DNA from: an uncultured Bacteriovoracaceae bacterium
GTDB lineage: Bacteria; Bdellovibrionota; Bacteriovoracia; Bacteriovoracales; Bacteriovoracaceae
DNA: 64,000 nt
Reading direction: 5' to 3'
Assembly (NCBI GenBank): GCA_950054155.1
Contig: CATLOT010000001.1
Coordinates: 207,098-271,097, forward strand
Shown in pieces: positions 1-8,693 of this stretch. The position numbers and the translations under genes were made by a program. The notes below the pieces were generated by a model. It was given only the letters and a program-made list of their open reading frames with translations. It did no database searches and was not told the origin of the DNA. The first letter of the stretch is position 1, and each line of letters starts with the position of its first letter.

Positions 1-38
1 GAAAGTTGAGAATCGATGAATTGGGTTAGTGTGTTCAT
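1..38 (-). CDS. 5' end of a leftward gene (partial)
   Basis: An ATG at 38-36 read leftwards opens a frame (MNTLTQFIDSQLS) that is still open at the window edge. It is preceded by GGGGGA four bases upstream, a plausible ribosome binding site. The gene would be divergent from the XRE regulator and share the palindrome-rich region between them. Only 12 codons are visible, so no product can be named. Confidence 0.4.
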   Translation of the reverse strand, partial: MNTLTQFIDSQL

Positions 39-76
39 GTTGTCCCCCGAGCCTTGTGCTTCCGCTTGGTGGTGTG

Positions 77-210
77 TTGCGTTACCAAGCTTAATTGCAT
101 TTTAGAATGTTTGACCATTTGCGTCAAGCAATATGATTGCACGGTGCAAGATTAAATTGCAATTTCTATTTATTTCAGTGAGTTGCATAGCGAAATTTAT
201 TGCGTTGCAA
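77..210. promoter_or_regulatory. Array of TTGC/GCAA palindromes (putative operators)
   Basis: The 240 bases before the XRE gene hold several dyads built on TTGC...GCAA. They are TTGC-N5-GCAA at 119-131, TTGC-N5-GCAA at 137-149 (a 13-bp palindrome with 6-bp arms), the perfect 12-bp palindrome AAATTGCAATTT at 154-165, TTGC-N3-GCAA at 200-210, and single half-sites near 77 and 95. A separate inverted repeat GCTTGGT/ACCAAGC lies at 64-70 and 84-90. The array sits between two divergent genes. The simplest reading is a multi-site operator for the regulator that follows, which is inference. Confidence 0.5.
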
Positions 211-280
211 GTTAAAATTATGAGATTTAAAACCGATAAGGAATGTAAGTCATTAGAACCCCGTTGCTAAGGAGTGGGAA

Positions 281-892
281 ATGGCGCAATTTCATAAAGA
301 TAAGGTTTCACTATTTCTAGGTGCTGTACGTAAGTATATGGAAATCCGAGGCCCTATGACTCAAAGAGAGCTTGCTGAGGCAACTGATACAGGAGTTTCG
401 ACGATGAGTCGCTTCCTCAATCAACAAACCCAGGAGCTTAACCCTAATCTCATCGCGAAGATAACGGCGATCCTCAATATTCCTCCTATGGAAATTATCG
501 ATTTTGTCGAAGAGGACTATAGTTCTGAGTTTTTAAGGCTCGTGCGCTTCTATAAGGGAGAGGATGCAGGCCAAACGAGAACCAGTGTGGGGCAGCCTGA
601 GGCGAGTTCTCAAGTAGAGACAGAAGAAGAGGAACAAATAGCCCAGGCGCTTGAAGCGGGCGGCAGTCAAAGAACAACCTCTGCCAATATACGCGTTGGA
701 AATAAAACGACTCGCATGAATTACGTAGCCGAAGGGGATAGTCAATTGAGAGAAAAGCTTCAAAGACTCTCTCTTAAGCAAAAGGGATTTCTTAATGGGT
801 TCCTTAATCTCGATAGTGACGGCCGAGACTTGGTTGCTGATGTTGGTGAAAAAATTATAACTTACCTTAAGCAAAAGGGGATTGATTTTTAA
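281..892 (+). CDS. XRE/Cro-type helix-turn-helix regulator
   Basis: A 203-residue protein with a Cro/C1-type helix-turn-helix at about residues 25-70 (TQRELAEATDTGVSTMSRFL is the HTH core). A hydrophilic, Glu/Gln-rich linker follows at about 95-135, then a C-terminal helical part of unknown fold. It is probably a DNA-binding regulator that controls itself through the palindromes upstream. The start is ATG 281, behind AAGGAGTGGGAA. The next gene starts directly after its stop codon, so the two are probably co-transcribed. The target and effector are unknown. Confidence 0.75.
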   Translation: MAQFHKDKVSLFLGAVRKYMEIRGPMTQRELAEATDTGVSTMSRFLNQQTQELNPNLIAKITAILNIPPMEIIDFVEEDYSSEFLRLVRFYKGEDAGQTRTSVGQPEASSQVETEEEEQIAQALEAGGSQRTTSANIRVGNKTTRMNYVAEGDSQLREKLQRLSLKQKGFLNGFLNLDSDGRDLVADVGEKIITYLKQKGIDF

Positions 893-1690
893 ATGAGGCT
901 TTTGACAAAAATTTTCCTTCTCTTGCTTATCTTTGGAATGAGAAATTCATTCGCTGATGTGAAGTCTTTGAAGGTGATTTTTCTCTCACGCCCCCAGCAG
1001 ACAAGTTTTAACTTTAAAAAAACTTATCAATGGGTCAGCCCGATGATGGCCCAATCTGATCCCATGGAAAATTGCCAACCCTATGGCGATGGGTGTTTCC
1101 ATCCTCAACTTGGCTATATTGAAGATCCGGAAAAAGTTAAAGAAAGTAATAAGAACAAACTACAAGAGGAAGTTCAACTTAAGACCATAAACGCAGAAGA
1201 GGTCAATCTTATCAATTGCGATAAGGAGTATTACTTTGACCTCTATTGTGGAAAAGCGAAGAAAGGAAAGAAAGCGAAGAGTTTTACTTCAAAGAATCAA
1301 CTATGGATTGATGTCAGCAGTAGCATGCGCCAAGTGGACTTTTCTGAAGACAGTGCCTATTGCGAAAGAAGGCGATTTGTCGCGAAAATACAAAAAGACT
1401 GTGGCAGTGGCCTTGATATTTATACTTTTAATACTGGGCGACAAACAATGGGGGCGCTTGAAAGTGTTTGCATCAATAGTGGAACTAATAATGGCGCCCG
1501 ACTTGTACAATGGCTAAAAGAAACGCAAGCAGAGAATGTTGTGATCGTCACAGATGTAGATGAATACGTAGGTGAATTTAGAGAGTATTTGGACCTCTTT
1601 GGTGCTGAAATTGAGGGGATTGGTGTAAAGCCGATCTATGCATCAGACCTCTTTGAAAAGAGTGGTCAGTTGAAAAGCTTCTGCCTTTAA
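893..1690 (+). CDS. Secreted VWA-like protein
   Basis: A 265-residue protein with an N-terminal hydrophobic stretch (about 1-21, LLTKIFLLLLIFGM then SFAD) typical of a Sec signal peptide. In the middle, WIDVSSSMR matches the D-x-S-x-S metal-site (MIDAS) signature of von Willebrand A domains. Later VVIVTDVDEY resembles the second conserved strand and Asp of that fold. Several Cys residues could form disulfides in the periplasm. It begins immediately after the stop of the XRE regulator, suggesting one transcript. The ligand is unknown. The VWA call rests on the motif and order only. Confidence 0.6.
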   Translation: MRLLTKIFLLLLIFGMRNSFADVKSLKVIFLSRPQQTSFNFKKTYQWVSPMMAQSDPMENCQPYGDGCFHPQLGYIEDPEKVKESNKNKLQEEVQLKTINAEEVNLINCDKEYYFDLYCGKAKKGKKAKSFTSKNQLWIDVSSSMRQVDFSEDSAYCERRRFVAKIQKDCGSGLDIYTFNTGRQTMGALESVCINSGTNNGARLVQWLKETQAENVVIVTDVDEYVGEFREYLDLFGAEIEGIGVKPIYASDLFEKSGQLKSFCL

Positions 1691-1705
1691 TGGTAAATCC
1701 TTTCC

Positions 1706-2776
1706 ATGAACAATCAACTCATTAAATGGAGTCATAAAGAGTTCGATGAACTCCCTTGGCGAAAAAAGCGAAGTCTCTATGGGACTTTGGTCAGTGAAAT
1801 TATGTTGCAACAAACAACTGTTGCAACAGTTTTAAAGCACTACGATAGATTTTTGAAAGTCTTTCCAAACTTAGAGAGTCTTGCTCGTGTGAGTGAAGAG
1901 GAAGTGTGCGCTCAGTGGCAGGGTCTTGGTTATTATCGAAGGGCGAGAAATCTCAGAAAAGCTGCTGTCTACATTGTTGAAGAGCTGGCCGGAGAGTTTC
2001 CCCTGACCTTAGAAGAACTTAAAAAGATTCCCGGAGTGGGGGACTATACCGCAAGTGCACTCCTTGCGATGGGTATGAATAAGAAGGCGCTTGCAATAGA
2101 TGCTAATATCGAAAGAATTATGGCGCGATTATTTTTAATCGAAGAAGAGAAGGGACCTAAGTTACAAAAGTTTCTTCAAGCCAATTATGAAGACCTTGCT
2201 ATTCCTTTTAAGAAGTTTTCTCCAAGAGAAATCAATGAATCACTCATGGACTTAGGGCGAGTGTATTGTCAGGCAAAGCGAGCGGACTGTCCTCTTTGCC
2301 CCTTACGTAAAGAGTGTAAGGCGGCTGAGTCTAGTGTCTCTCCCCTTGATTATCCGAGGCAAAAGCAGGCTAAGAAGAAAGAGTCCCATGACCTCGAACT
2401 TCTGCGTGTCATCGTTACTCACGGTCATAAGGTGCTGGCTTATGAAAAAAATGATAAGGAGTGGCTCAGTGGTCAACTGGAGGTCCCGACTCTCATCCTG
2501 AGGACAACTGATAAGAAATTAGCTCAGTATCCTCTCTTTGAAGGCCCTAAAGATAGGGTTGAACGAAGGGTTATTACTTCTCTCAAGACTGCAATTACAA
2601 AGTATAAGATTAAAAATCAGATAGTTATGCTTACGAAGGCTGAATTTGAAGATTTGGTCGACTTGAAGAACTTAAATAAAAACTATAAATACTATGCCTT
2701 AAATGACGAAACCAATCACTTCTCCACAACCACTCATAAGTGCTTGGCCAAACTCAATATCAAGGTGACTTCATGA
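1706..2776 (+). CDS. mutY: A/G-specific adenine DNA glycosylase MutY
   Basis: MutY removes adenine mispaired with 8-oxoguanine. The 356-residue length is normal. Visible motifs are SEIMLQQT with the catalytic Glu (about residue 31), the helix-hairpin-helix IPGVGDYTA (about 110-118) and AIDANIERIMARL with the catalytic Asp (usually DGN). The C-x6-C-x2-C-x5-C cluster (YCQAKRADCPLCPLRKEC) binds the 4Fe-4S centre. The C-terminal 130 residues match the MutT-like lesion-recognition domain weakly (WLSGQLEVP). The stop overlaps the next start as ATGA, so the nuclease gene behind it is translationally coupled. Confidence 0.92.
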   Translation: MNNQLIKWSHKEFDELPWRKKRSLYGTLVSEIMLQQTTVATVLKHYDRFLKVFPNLESLARVSEEEVCAQWQGLGYYRRARNLRKAAVYIVEELAGEFPLTLEELKKIPGVGDYTASALLAMGMNKKALAIDANIERIMARLFLIEEEKGPKLQKFLQANYEDLAIPFKKFSPREINESLMDLGRVYCQAKRADCPLCPLRKECKAAESSVSPLDYPRQKQAKKKESHDLELLRVIVTHGHKVLAYEKNDKEWLSGQLEVPTLILRTTDKKLAQYPLFEGPKDRVERRVITSLKTAITKYKIKNQIVMLTKAEFEDLVDLKNLNKNYKYYALNDETNHFSTTTHKCLAKLNIKVTS

Positions 2777-3906
2777 AGATCTCTCTTACATTAGCCCTCC
2801 TCTTTTGCACTCAGGTTTTTGCTCAAACTTTTAAGGCGACAACTTATAATTTAGGTCTCGCTCATACTTTTGTTCCCTATGCTGAAGAGAGACTTTCTCC
2901 TCTAAAAGAAAAACTCGCTCACTACGATGCTGACGTTCTTTGTCTTCAGGAAGTTTGGAAGAAGAGTGATCAGAGAAAACTTACGAAGGTCTTAAAGAAG
3001 CGTTACCCTCATCACTTTGTGACCAAGATTAAAAATTATCGAACAGGACCGAGACCAACCTGCAAAAAAGATGAAATCTTTGGCGAGGGAAAGTTTGTAA
3101 GTTGCATGCAAAATCAATGTGGTGATGCTTCTGGCGATGACTTCACGACCTGTATTATCAATAAGTGTGGAAATGCGCTTCAGGCTTTAAAGAAAACCAA
3201 TAGAAATTGTGCAAGTGCTTTAATGGCCCAAGTCGGGAAAAACCCTCTTTTGAGTATGGCGCAACTTCTTAATCCTTTGTGGCGTGCCGGTCAATTTGCC
3301 TATAGGGGTTCAAATGGCCTAATGCTCTTTTCAAAACATCCTCTTGAAAAAAAGCGTTACATTGACATGAAGGAGATCTCAACTCTCAACAGAAGAAGTG
3401 CTCTTGAGGCTCAAATTGAAATTGCTGGAAAGAAGCTAACAGTGATGTGTACTCATCTGTCAGCAGATCTTACAGGTACAGCTCCCTATGCTGGTGGATT
3501 TGACTCATGGGCTGAGGAGAATTCTAGCCAAATTGCTTTTCTTTTAAACGAGATCAATAAGAGCGTGCTCCCGACAGTTTTAATGGGTGACTTTAACTGT
3601 GGCAGTGCTGATCCAATGGCCAATTTAAGTGGGGAGCTCGATCAAAACTGCGAGAAGTTTAGTGATTGGGGCTTTTTAGATCCTCTTAAAGAAGAGACGC
3701 GTGAGTGTACTTTTTGTGAAGAGAACCTTCTTAATGAGGAAGGGTCCAAATCTGTTGCTATTGACCATGTCTTTCTAAAATATCTAACTCCTGTGTCAGG
3801 ACGTGTCCTCTTTAAGAGTCCTATCGAAATCGAGACGAAAGAGGGAAAAAAGACCACGAGTCTTTCAGATCATTATGGATATGAAGTCGAAATTGAGCTT
3901 CCTTAA
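2773..3906 (+). CDS. Secreted endonuclease/exonuclease/phosphatase-family protein
   Basis: The start is ATG 2773, overlapping the mutY stop. It gives a clear signal peptide (MKISLTLALLFCTQVFAQ). The mature part has the EEP hallmarks: a Glu in VLCLQEVW (about residue 60), GDFNCG (about 270), and a C-terminal SDHYGYEVE with the catalytic His. This fold covers DNase I-like nucleases and neutral sphingomyelinases. Residues about 95-150 form a Cys-rich insertion with six or more Cys, unusual for the family and probably disulfide-bonded in the periplasm or outside. The substrate cannot be decided; nuclease or phosphodiesterase activity is likely. Confidence 0.8.
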   Translation: MKISLTLALLFCTQVFAQTFKATTYNLGLAHTFVPYAEERLSPLKEKLAHYDADVLCLQEVWKKSDQRKLTKVLKKRYPHHFVTKIKNYRTGPRPTCKKDEIFGEGKFVSCMQNQCGDASGDDFTTCIINKCGNALQALKKTNRNCASALMAQVGKNPLLSMAQLLNPLWRAGQFAYRGSNGLMLFSKHPLEKKRYIDMKEISTLNRRSALEAQIEIAGKKLTVMCTHLSADLTGTAPYAGGFDSWAEENSSQIAFLLNEINKSVLPTVLMGDFNCGSADPMANLSGELDQNCEKFSDWGFLDPLKEETRECTFCEENLLNEEGSKSVAIDHVFLKYLTPVSGRVLFKSPIEIETKEGKKTTSLSDHYGYEVEIELP

Positions 3907-3961
3907 AATTTGACACTTTATCCCTAGTTTCAGACACTTAAATACATACACGGAGGTATGT

Positions 3962-4423
3962 ATGTTTAGGTTTCTAATCTTCCTGGCCTGTCTTTATATG
4001 GTCATGGGTTGCACGAGTATTAATAAGTCTCATATGAACTCTTCCATTGGCATCTCTGTTACCAGTCCAATGGATGCGAAGATTGATGTCGACATGACAA
4101 AGAAGCTTGTTGGCTATGCTTCTGGCGGCTATCTCTTTCACCTTCTTAAGGTAAGTGGGGATAATAAATTCGCCGATGGAATCAACTACAATTCTGGTTC
4201 TGGCGATAAGGGCTTTATTGGTAAGGTCTTTGAGGACTTTAGTAACGTAGAGGAAGTAAAGGCAGCCGCAGCTTACAATGCAATTCGTACTTCGGATGCG
4301 GATGTTCTCATTAGTCCTCAATATGTTATTGAAGAAGGGAATTGGAATCCTTTCTATAAACTCATTAAAGTGAAGGTTACGGGATATCCGGGTAAAGTTA
4401 TCTCAATTAAGAATAAGTACTAA
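3962..4423 (+). CDS. Putative lipoprotein
   Basis: A 153-residue protein with a signal peptide ending in the lipobox MVMGC (Cys at about residue 17), so it is probably lipidated and held in the envelope. The start ATG 3962 follows GGAGG at five bases; an ATG four bases earlier is out of frame. There is no recognised domain. The middle has a Gly/Ser-rich stretch and a region like other small secreted proteins with an ADVLISPQY motif (this resembles RcpC/TRL-like lipoproteins, weakly). Its TAA overlaps the next ATG by one base, so the two form a pair. Confidence 0.65.
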   Translation: MFRFLIFLACLYMVMGCTSINKSHMNSSIGISVTSPMDAKIDVDMTKKLVGYASGGYLFHLLKVSGDNKFADGINYNSGSGDKGFIGKVFEDFSNVEEVKAAAAYNAIRTSDADVLISPQYVIEEGNWNPFYKLIKVKVTGYPGKVISIKNKY

Positions 4424-5034
4424 TGCTTAAGTGGTTCGTTCTCCTTCTTCTTCTTTCTCCAGGTGTCCTCGCTAAACTCAAAGAGGACACTAAGTTTGTT
4501 GCCCGCATTCTTGGCGCCTCCGATAGTAAAAGAACGATACTCGTTAATCGCGGCAAGGAGCACGGCCTTGGTGTAGATCAGCACGCTAAGATAAGTCTTC
4601 CCACTGGAATTATTGCGAGGGCAGTAACAGTTAAGCTCTCACCCTCTCGCTCTGTCTGGTCAGTATACCGCTTCTTTGATATGGAGAAGATTGAACCTCA
4701 ACGTGTGGCCACATTTAAGATCGCTTCGCCGGTGAGGCTTACCTCTGATGAATCAAAAGCTCTCGGTAGCCTTGCTCAAAAAGTGACAAAGAAGACCGAA
4801 GAAATTCCTGTTGATCCTAAATTTCAAAAAGAGCAAAAGAAAACGGCGCGCTCTATTTTAAAGAGCCAAAAGGTCACCTCTCAATTTGATAATATTGATT
4901 ACACTCTTCTCGAGGAAGACGATCAAATCATCACGAATCAAAAGCTTAATCCTGAGCTTGACTGGACTGGTCTCAATGGCAAAAAAGATCGTAAAAACTT
5001 TGATGCCTCTTTAGATTACAGCCAGTTAAAATAA
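4423..5034 (+). CDS. Secreted protein of unknown function
   Basis: A 203-residue protein with an N-terminal signal peptide (WFVLLLLLSPGVLA). The first half contains ILVNRGKEHGLGVDQHAKISLP, resembling the short beta-rich segment seen in envelope proteins that describe a value or state. The second half is charged and low in complexity. It overlaps the lipoprotein gene by one base and was probably made from the same mRNA. No family is recognised. Confidence 0.6.
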   Translation: MLKWFVLLLLLSPGVLAKLKEDTKFVARILGASDSKRTILVNRGKEHGLGVDQHAKISLPTGIIARAVTVKLSPSRSVWSVYRFFDMEKIEPQRVATFKIASPVRLTSDESKALGSLAQKVTKKTEEIPVDPKFQKEQKKTARSILKSQKVTSQFDNIDYTLLEEDDQIITNQKLNPELDWTGLNGKKDRKNFDASLDYSQLK

Positions 5035-5100
5035 CTGACAGGTCCCTGTAATTAATACACTTCAATGCTTATAGAGCTCAAATTTGGCTAAAATAGGCAC

Positions 5101-5673
5101 ATGAAAAAACTCATCTTAACGACCCTGATAGCCCTTATCTCTCTAACGAGTTTTGCCTCGGAGGAGGTCACTCAAATTATTGTTCTAAAGGACAAGCGAG
5201 AGATGCAGCTTTGGAAGGGAAAAGAGCTCTTTAAAACTTACTCTGTAAAGCTTAGTTTATCTTATAATAATCCCGTTTTTCGCCCCGGACCTAAGAGAAG
5301 AGAAGGGGATATGCAGACGCCAGTTGGTTACTACAAAATTAGCAAGAAACGCCAAAATACTAATTATCCTAAGTCACTCCTAATCAGTTACCCCAATTGG
5401 AAAGACCGTCACAATGCTAAGGTCTTAGGTATTCCTGAAGATGAGATTGGTGGAATGATTCTCATTCATGGTAACCCCTTTCGCCCTTCTCCTGCGGTGA
5501 GAGCATTTGCTGCTAAGCTTGGCATTAGTGAAGAGACGATAGATCAGTGGGCGAGAGATTACTTCTATCCCTTCTTTGATTGGACTAATGGTTGTATTGC
5601 AGTAAGTGATGCTGAAATGGATGAGATCTTTGAGCTTATCGCAAAAGACACTCCCATTAATATCTACCCTTAA
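5101..5673 (+). CDS. L,D-transpeptidase (YkuD domain)
   Basis: A 190-residue protein with a signal peptide (about 1-19). The YkuD catalytic motif is visible as HGN (about residue 122) followed by WTNGCIAVSD with the nucleophile Cys (about 164). Family members cross-link peptidoglycan with 3-3 bonds or attach lipoproteins; some act as carboxypeptidases. It is short and has no LysM or SPOR domain. It stands alone with its own 66-bp upstream gap and converges on the LpxO-like gene. Confidence 0.85.
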   Translation: MKKLILTTLIALISLTSFASEEVTQIIVLKDKREMQLWKGKELFKTYSVKLSLSYNNPVFRPGPKRREGDMQTPVGYYKISKKRQNTNYPKSLLISYPNWKDRHNAKVLGIPEDEIGGMILIHGNPFRPSPAVRAFAAKLGISEETIDQWARDYFYPFFDWTNGCIAVSDAEMDEIFELIAKDTPINIYP

Positions 5674-5676
5674 ATT

Positions 5677-6633
5677 CTAAAAAAGAGAGAGAATACCGTA
5701 GACGATACCCACAAGAATGAGAAAGAGGGTGAAGTTAACAGCGTATTTGATCGCTTTATAAAGAGCGAGATTGCTTGATTTTAGCGTTCTCACTTTATGG
5801 AGAGTCGGCGTTACGAATGAGAAGATGCGGTTAAAAAGACCTTTTCTATCCTCGGGTGTATTAGGGACGACACTTAAAGAAAGAATGCCTTTAAATATCC
5901 AATTGAAGAAACTCCCAATAGGACTTAAGGGGCGATCAATATCACACATGAGAATGATTCGCTCTTCTTCGCTATTATTATTGGCATAATGCAGATAGGT
6001 TTCATCAAAAATAAAATCTTCACCATCACGCCAGCTATAATTGACTCCATCAACATTAATAAAGCAGCGGTCGTCATTAGGGGTTTTAAGGCCAAGGTGA
6101 TAGCGAAAACTACAAGCTACCGGATCGAGGTGGCGTGTAAGCTTAGAGCCCACGGGAAGAATGCTAAACATCGCTCCGTTTACGCACTTGATGTCCTTAA
6201 GAATCTCAACTGTCTTGGGGCATAAGCGTGCCGCTGAACGATGGGTTTCTCCGTACCAATTAATGTAGAACTTACTCCATCCATACTTATAAAAGGTTCT
6301 AAAACCAATGTCGTAGTAACTGTCGTTGCTTTGGTCTGTGACCTTATCAAAGTAGCCCTGCTCTTTAATGGCGATGACTTCATCGCGAATGGTTTCCCAA
6401 TTCTCTTGAACTTTTTTAAGCTCTGGAAATTGATCAACACCAATAATAGGCGTGGCAACCCTCTTCTTAGTGAAGAGGTAGAGGAGGCAATTAATGGGAG
6501 TTGCGATTGGCCATCCTTTTCGGATGTATTCACTCAAGCTTTGGTAGCGCTCCTTTCCACGAAGGGCGTATACATAAGCTATTGAAAGTACTGAAAATAT
6601 CCCGAGGGTCGAGAGTCCGATAGTTGCAACCAT
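5677..6633 (-). CDS. LpxO-like aspartyl/asparaginyl beta-hydroxylase family protein
   Basis: About 318 residues with an N-terminal membrane segment and a C-terminal hydrophobic stretch. The middle has the Fe(II)/2-oxoglutarate dioxygenase pattern RHLDP ... FDETYLHYANN ... ERIIL, giving the metal ligands His-x-Asp and a distal His. This family includes LpxO, which hydroxylates a lipid A acyl chain, so an envelope substrate is likely but not proven. Start choice: ATG 6633 has GTGGGG just upstream; ATG 6651 and GTG 6696 are longer alternatives without a clear site. Confidence 0.75.
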   Translation of the reverse strand: MVATIGLSTLGIFSVLSIAYVYALRGKERYQSLSEYIRKGWPIATPINCLLYLFTKKRVATPIIGVDQFPELKKVQENWETIRDEVIAIKEQGYFDKVTDQSNDSYYDIGFRTFYKYGWSKFYINWYGETHRSAARLCPKTVEILKDIKCVNGAMFSILPVGSKLTRHLDPVACSFRYHLGLKTPNDDRCFINVDGVNYSWRDGEDFIFDETYLHYANNNSEEERIILMCDIDRPLSPIGSFFNWIFKGILSLSVVPNTPEDRKGLFNRIFSFVTPTLHKVRTLKSSNLALYKAIKYAVNFTLFLILVGIVYGILSLF

Positions 6634-6854
6634 AGCCCCACTATAAAACATATGCGGGAAAAAAGCTTGCCGAAAATTGACACAGAGACCACTCACTTGA
6701 CGATGATTTTTGTCATACTAATCTTGGGTCAAGCGGGGGGTCTCGAGGTTCCATGTCTCCATATAACCTTCTCCCAAAATATGTCCCTTGGATTTGCCGA
6801 TTATCCTGCCTCGAGACTCCCGATCCACCTTCTCAATAAAATCCCTAAATTTTA

Positions 6855-7160
6855 AAAAGACCGAGAGTAGGTATAAGCCGGGTCCTGTCGTGAAGTGCCA
6901 TTCATCTAGGATCAGAGTTACCCCTGACCTCGAGCGCCCTACCCGTCTGCTCAAGCTGGCCGCCATAGAACACAGACCTATTTGGGCTTGCACCACGTAG
7001 AGTTTACCTGATTTCACTACAGCCGAACTGTACTTGCTTTCTGTTGCACTTGTCCTCACCTCGCGGTGGACGGGCATTACCCGCTACGCTGCCATATGGT
7101 GCCCGGACTTTCCTCCCGCCAATTACTTGGCCGGCGACACTTTCCCACTCTCGGTTCTGT
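6855..7160 (-). ncRNA. rnpB: RNase P RNA (class A)
   Basis: Read leftwards, the sequence carries the conserved 5' core GGAAAGTCCGGGC (7102-7114) and the 3' core ending in ACAGGACCCGGCTTAT (6871-6886). ACCGAGAGT near 7146-7155 pairs with ACTCTCGGT near 6859-6868, closing helix P1, and a T-run follows. This is the catalytic RNA that trims tRNA 5' ends. Ends are set by P1 and are accurate to about ten bases. No protein gene should be called across it. Confidence 0.93.
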
Positions 7161-7189
7161 CTATATGGCACAGAGCATTCAAATTAGTC

Positions 7190-7244
7190 AATAAAGGAGA
7201 CATTTGATATGAAATAAACCTCATTAATTCCTTTATTTGAGGTT
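7190..7244 (+). promoter_or_regulatory. Leader hairpins that can hide the tolC-like ribosome site
   Basis: Two inverted repeats compete in the leader of the outer-membrane channel gene. AATAAAGGA (7190-7198) pairs with TCCTTTATT (7229-7237), and AACCTC (7217-7222) pairs with GAGGTT (7239-7244). The second hairpin contains the Shine-Dalgarno GAGG for ATG 7248, so folding it would block translation. Both pairs are perfect. The regulatory reading is inference. Confidence 0.4.
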
Positions 7245-7247
7245 CTC

Positions 7248-8669
7248 ATGTCGAAATACTGCTTAGGTATTCTTGTTTTTTTATTGTCTCTTTCCGCCCA
7301 TGCAGGACTTAAGAAAATAGCCCAAGACTTTTTGGGTAATAACTCACAGGTAAAAGTTGCTGAGTCACAAGTTTCTTTGGCTGAACTGGATCTCGAATCT
7401 TTAGAGATGACTAAGAACACCAACCTCACATTCGACTCTGCTTATAGTGACAGTCAAACAGAGTCATTCAGTGCATTTGCTGTTCTCTTGAGAGGAGGAG
7501 GCTTTCGTCAGCCTATTAAGAACTTTAACAACCAGCTTGCTTTGAGTAAGGACTTTGATTGGGGTGGTAATGTTACGGTTCAGCATACTTATCAACGTAT
7601 TAAAGTTCCTGGCACACCAATGATCTATGGTTACACACAGGGAATTACATATACTCAAAACTTAGGGGAGGATTTCTTTGGAAGAACTTTCTACCTTCAG
7701 CAAGAAGAGTTAAAGCTTAACGTCGATTTCACTAAGGCCGACAGTGAAAACACCATTCAAAACGCCTTATTGAGTCTTGTTCGTAGTTATTATGATGCTG
7801 CTTTAAATAAGTCCCTTGTTAAACTTCAAAATGAGGCTAAGGATCGTGCGAGTCGAAGACTTTCTCTCATTAAGCGAAGAGTGAGAGATGGGCTAAGAGA
7901 AAAGGTTGATAAGATCCAAGCTGAGATTTCTTTGTATCAGGCTCAAGAAGCTGTTAAGACGGCTCAGCAAAACTTTACTTCTGCGATAGAAGCCCTAAGT
8001 ACTGCTGTTCATAGAGTCGTACCCGCTAATGAGATTGTTGGCTTAAATGATAAGATCTTTGTAAGAACTGCGACTCCTAAGGGTGATGTGAAGGGCAATC
8101 AAAATCTCCAGGCCTTTGAAGAGCTTGTTAAAGCGCGAGAAAAAAATCTTGAAAGGGCCGATAAGTCTCTCATACCTGATATAAGTCTTTCTATTGGAGC
8201 TCTTAATAATAAGTTCGACCGGTCGACGAGTGAAGCTTTTCAAGAGAGTTTGTGGGGACGTCCTAATAGAGAATTAACGGCGAGTCTTAATGTTTCTTGG
8301 GAGCTTGGAAGTGGTCCTGAGAAAATTGAAAAGACGAGATCACTTGTAAATTACCAGACATCTAAGCTTCAGCTTGATCGCCTCCAAAAAGATGTTTACC
8401 AAACAGAAAAATCGATTAGAGATCAGATCAGTCTTCTGTCGGAGAATCTAAAAAGCTCATCTCGACGTCTTTCTTTAGCGCGAAGTGCTCTTAAGGAATA
8501 TAATAAGCTCTATGAAAGAGGTCGTGCCGATCTTGATCGCCTCATCCAGGCCGAAGAGACTCTCATTAATACTGAAATCAATCATGTTAATTATCTTAGC
8601 CAAAGGGAAAGGCTTGTTCATACACTTGCTTTTCTCTATGGAGATCTAAGAGGTTTTCTCACCGAATAG
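7248..8669 (+). CDS. TolC-family outer membrane efflux channel
   Basis: A 473-residue protein with a signal peptide (SKYCLGILVFLLSLSAHAG) and the long amphipathic helices of TolC-like channels. There are two repeated halves rich in Leu/Glu/Lys coiled-coil stretches (about 170-260 and 370-460). It should form the exit duct of a tripartite pump. The RND permease gene follows 24 bases downstream behind GGGAGAGGGAGAG, so the pair is an operon. No membrane-fusion adaptor lies between or beside them. Confidence 0.85.
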   Translation: MSKYCLGILVFLLSLSAHAGLKKIAQDFLGNNSQVKVAESQVSLAELDLESLEMTKNTNLTFDSAYSDSQTESFSAFAVLLRGGGFRQPIKNFNNQLALSKDFDWGGNVTVQHTYQRIKVPGTPMIYGYTQGITYTQNLGEDFFGRTFYLQQEELKLNVDFTKADSENTIQNALLSLVRSYYDAALNKSLVKLQNEAKDRASRRLSLIKRRVRDGLREKVDKIQAEISLYQAQEAVKTAQQNFTSAIEALSTAVHRVVPANEIVGLNDKIFVRTATPKGDVKGNQNLQAFEELVKAREKNLERADKSLIPDISLSIGALNNKFDRSTSEAFQESLWGRPNRELTASLNVSWELGSGPEKIEKTRSLVNYQTSKLQLDRLQKDVYQTEKSIRDQISLLSENLKSSSRRLSLARSALKEYNKLYERGRADLDRLIQAEETLINTEINHVNYLSQRERLVHTLAFLYGDLRGFLTE

Positions 8670-8693
8670 AAACGGGAGAGGGAGAGTCATTGT

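Noticed and set aside
5034..5044. CTGACAGGTCC also found inverted at 22414-22424
   Set aside because: An 11-base match between two gaps is expected by chance in 64 kb and no structure or context is shared.
6718..7077. 119-codon leftward ORF over the RNase P gene
   Set aside because: It runs through the conserved RNase P RNA core; the RNA is far better supported.
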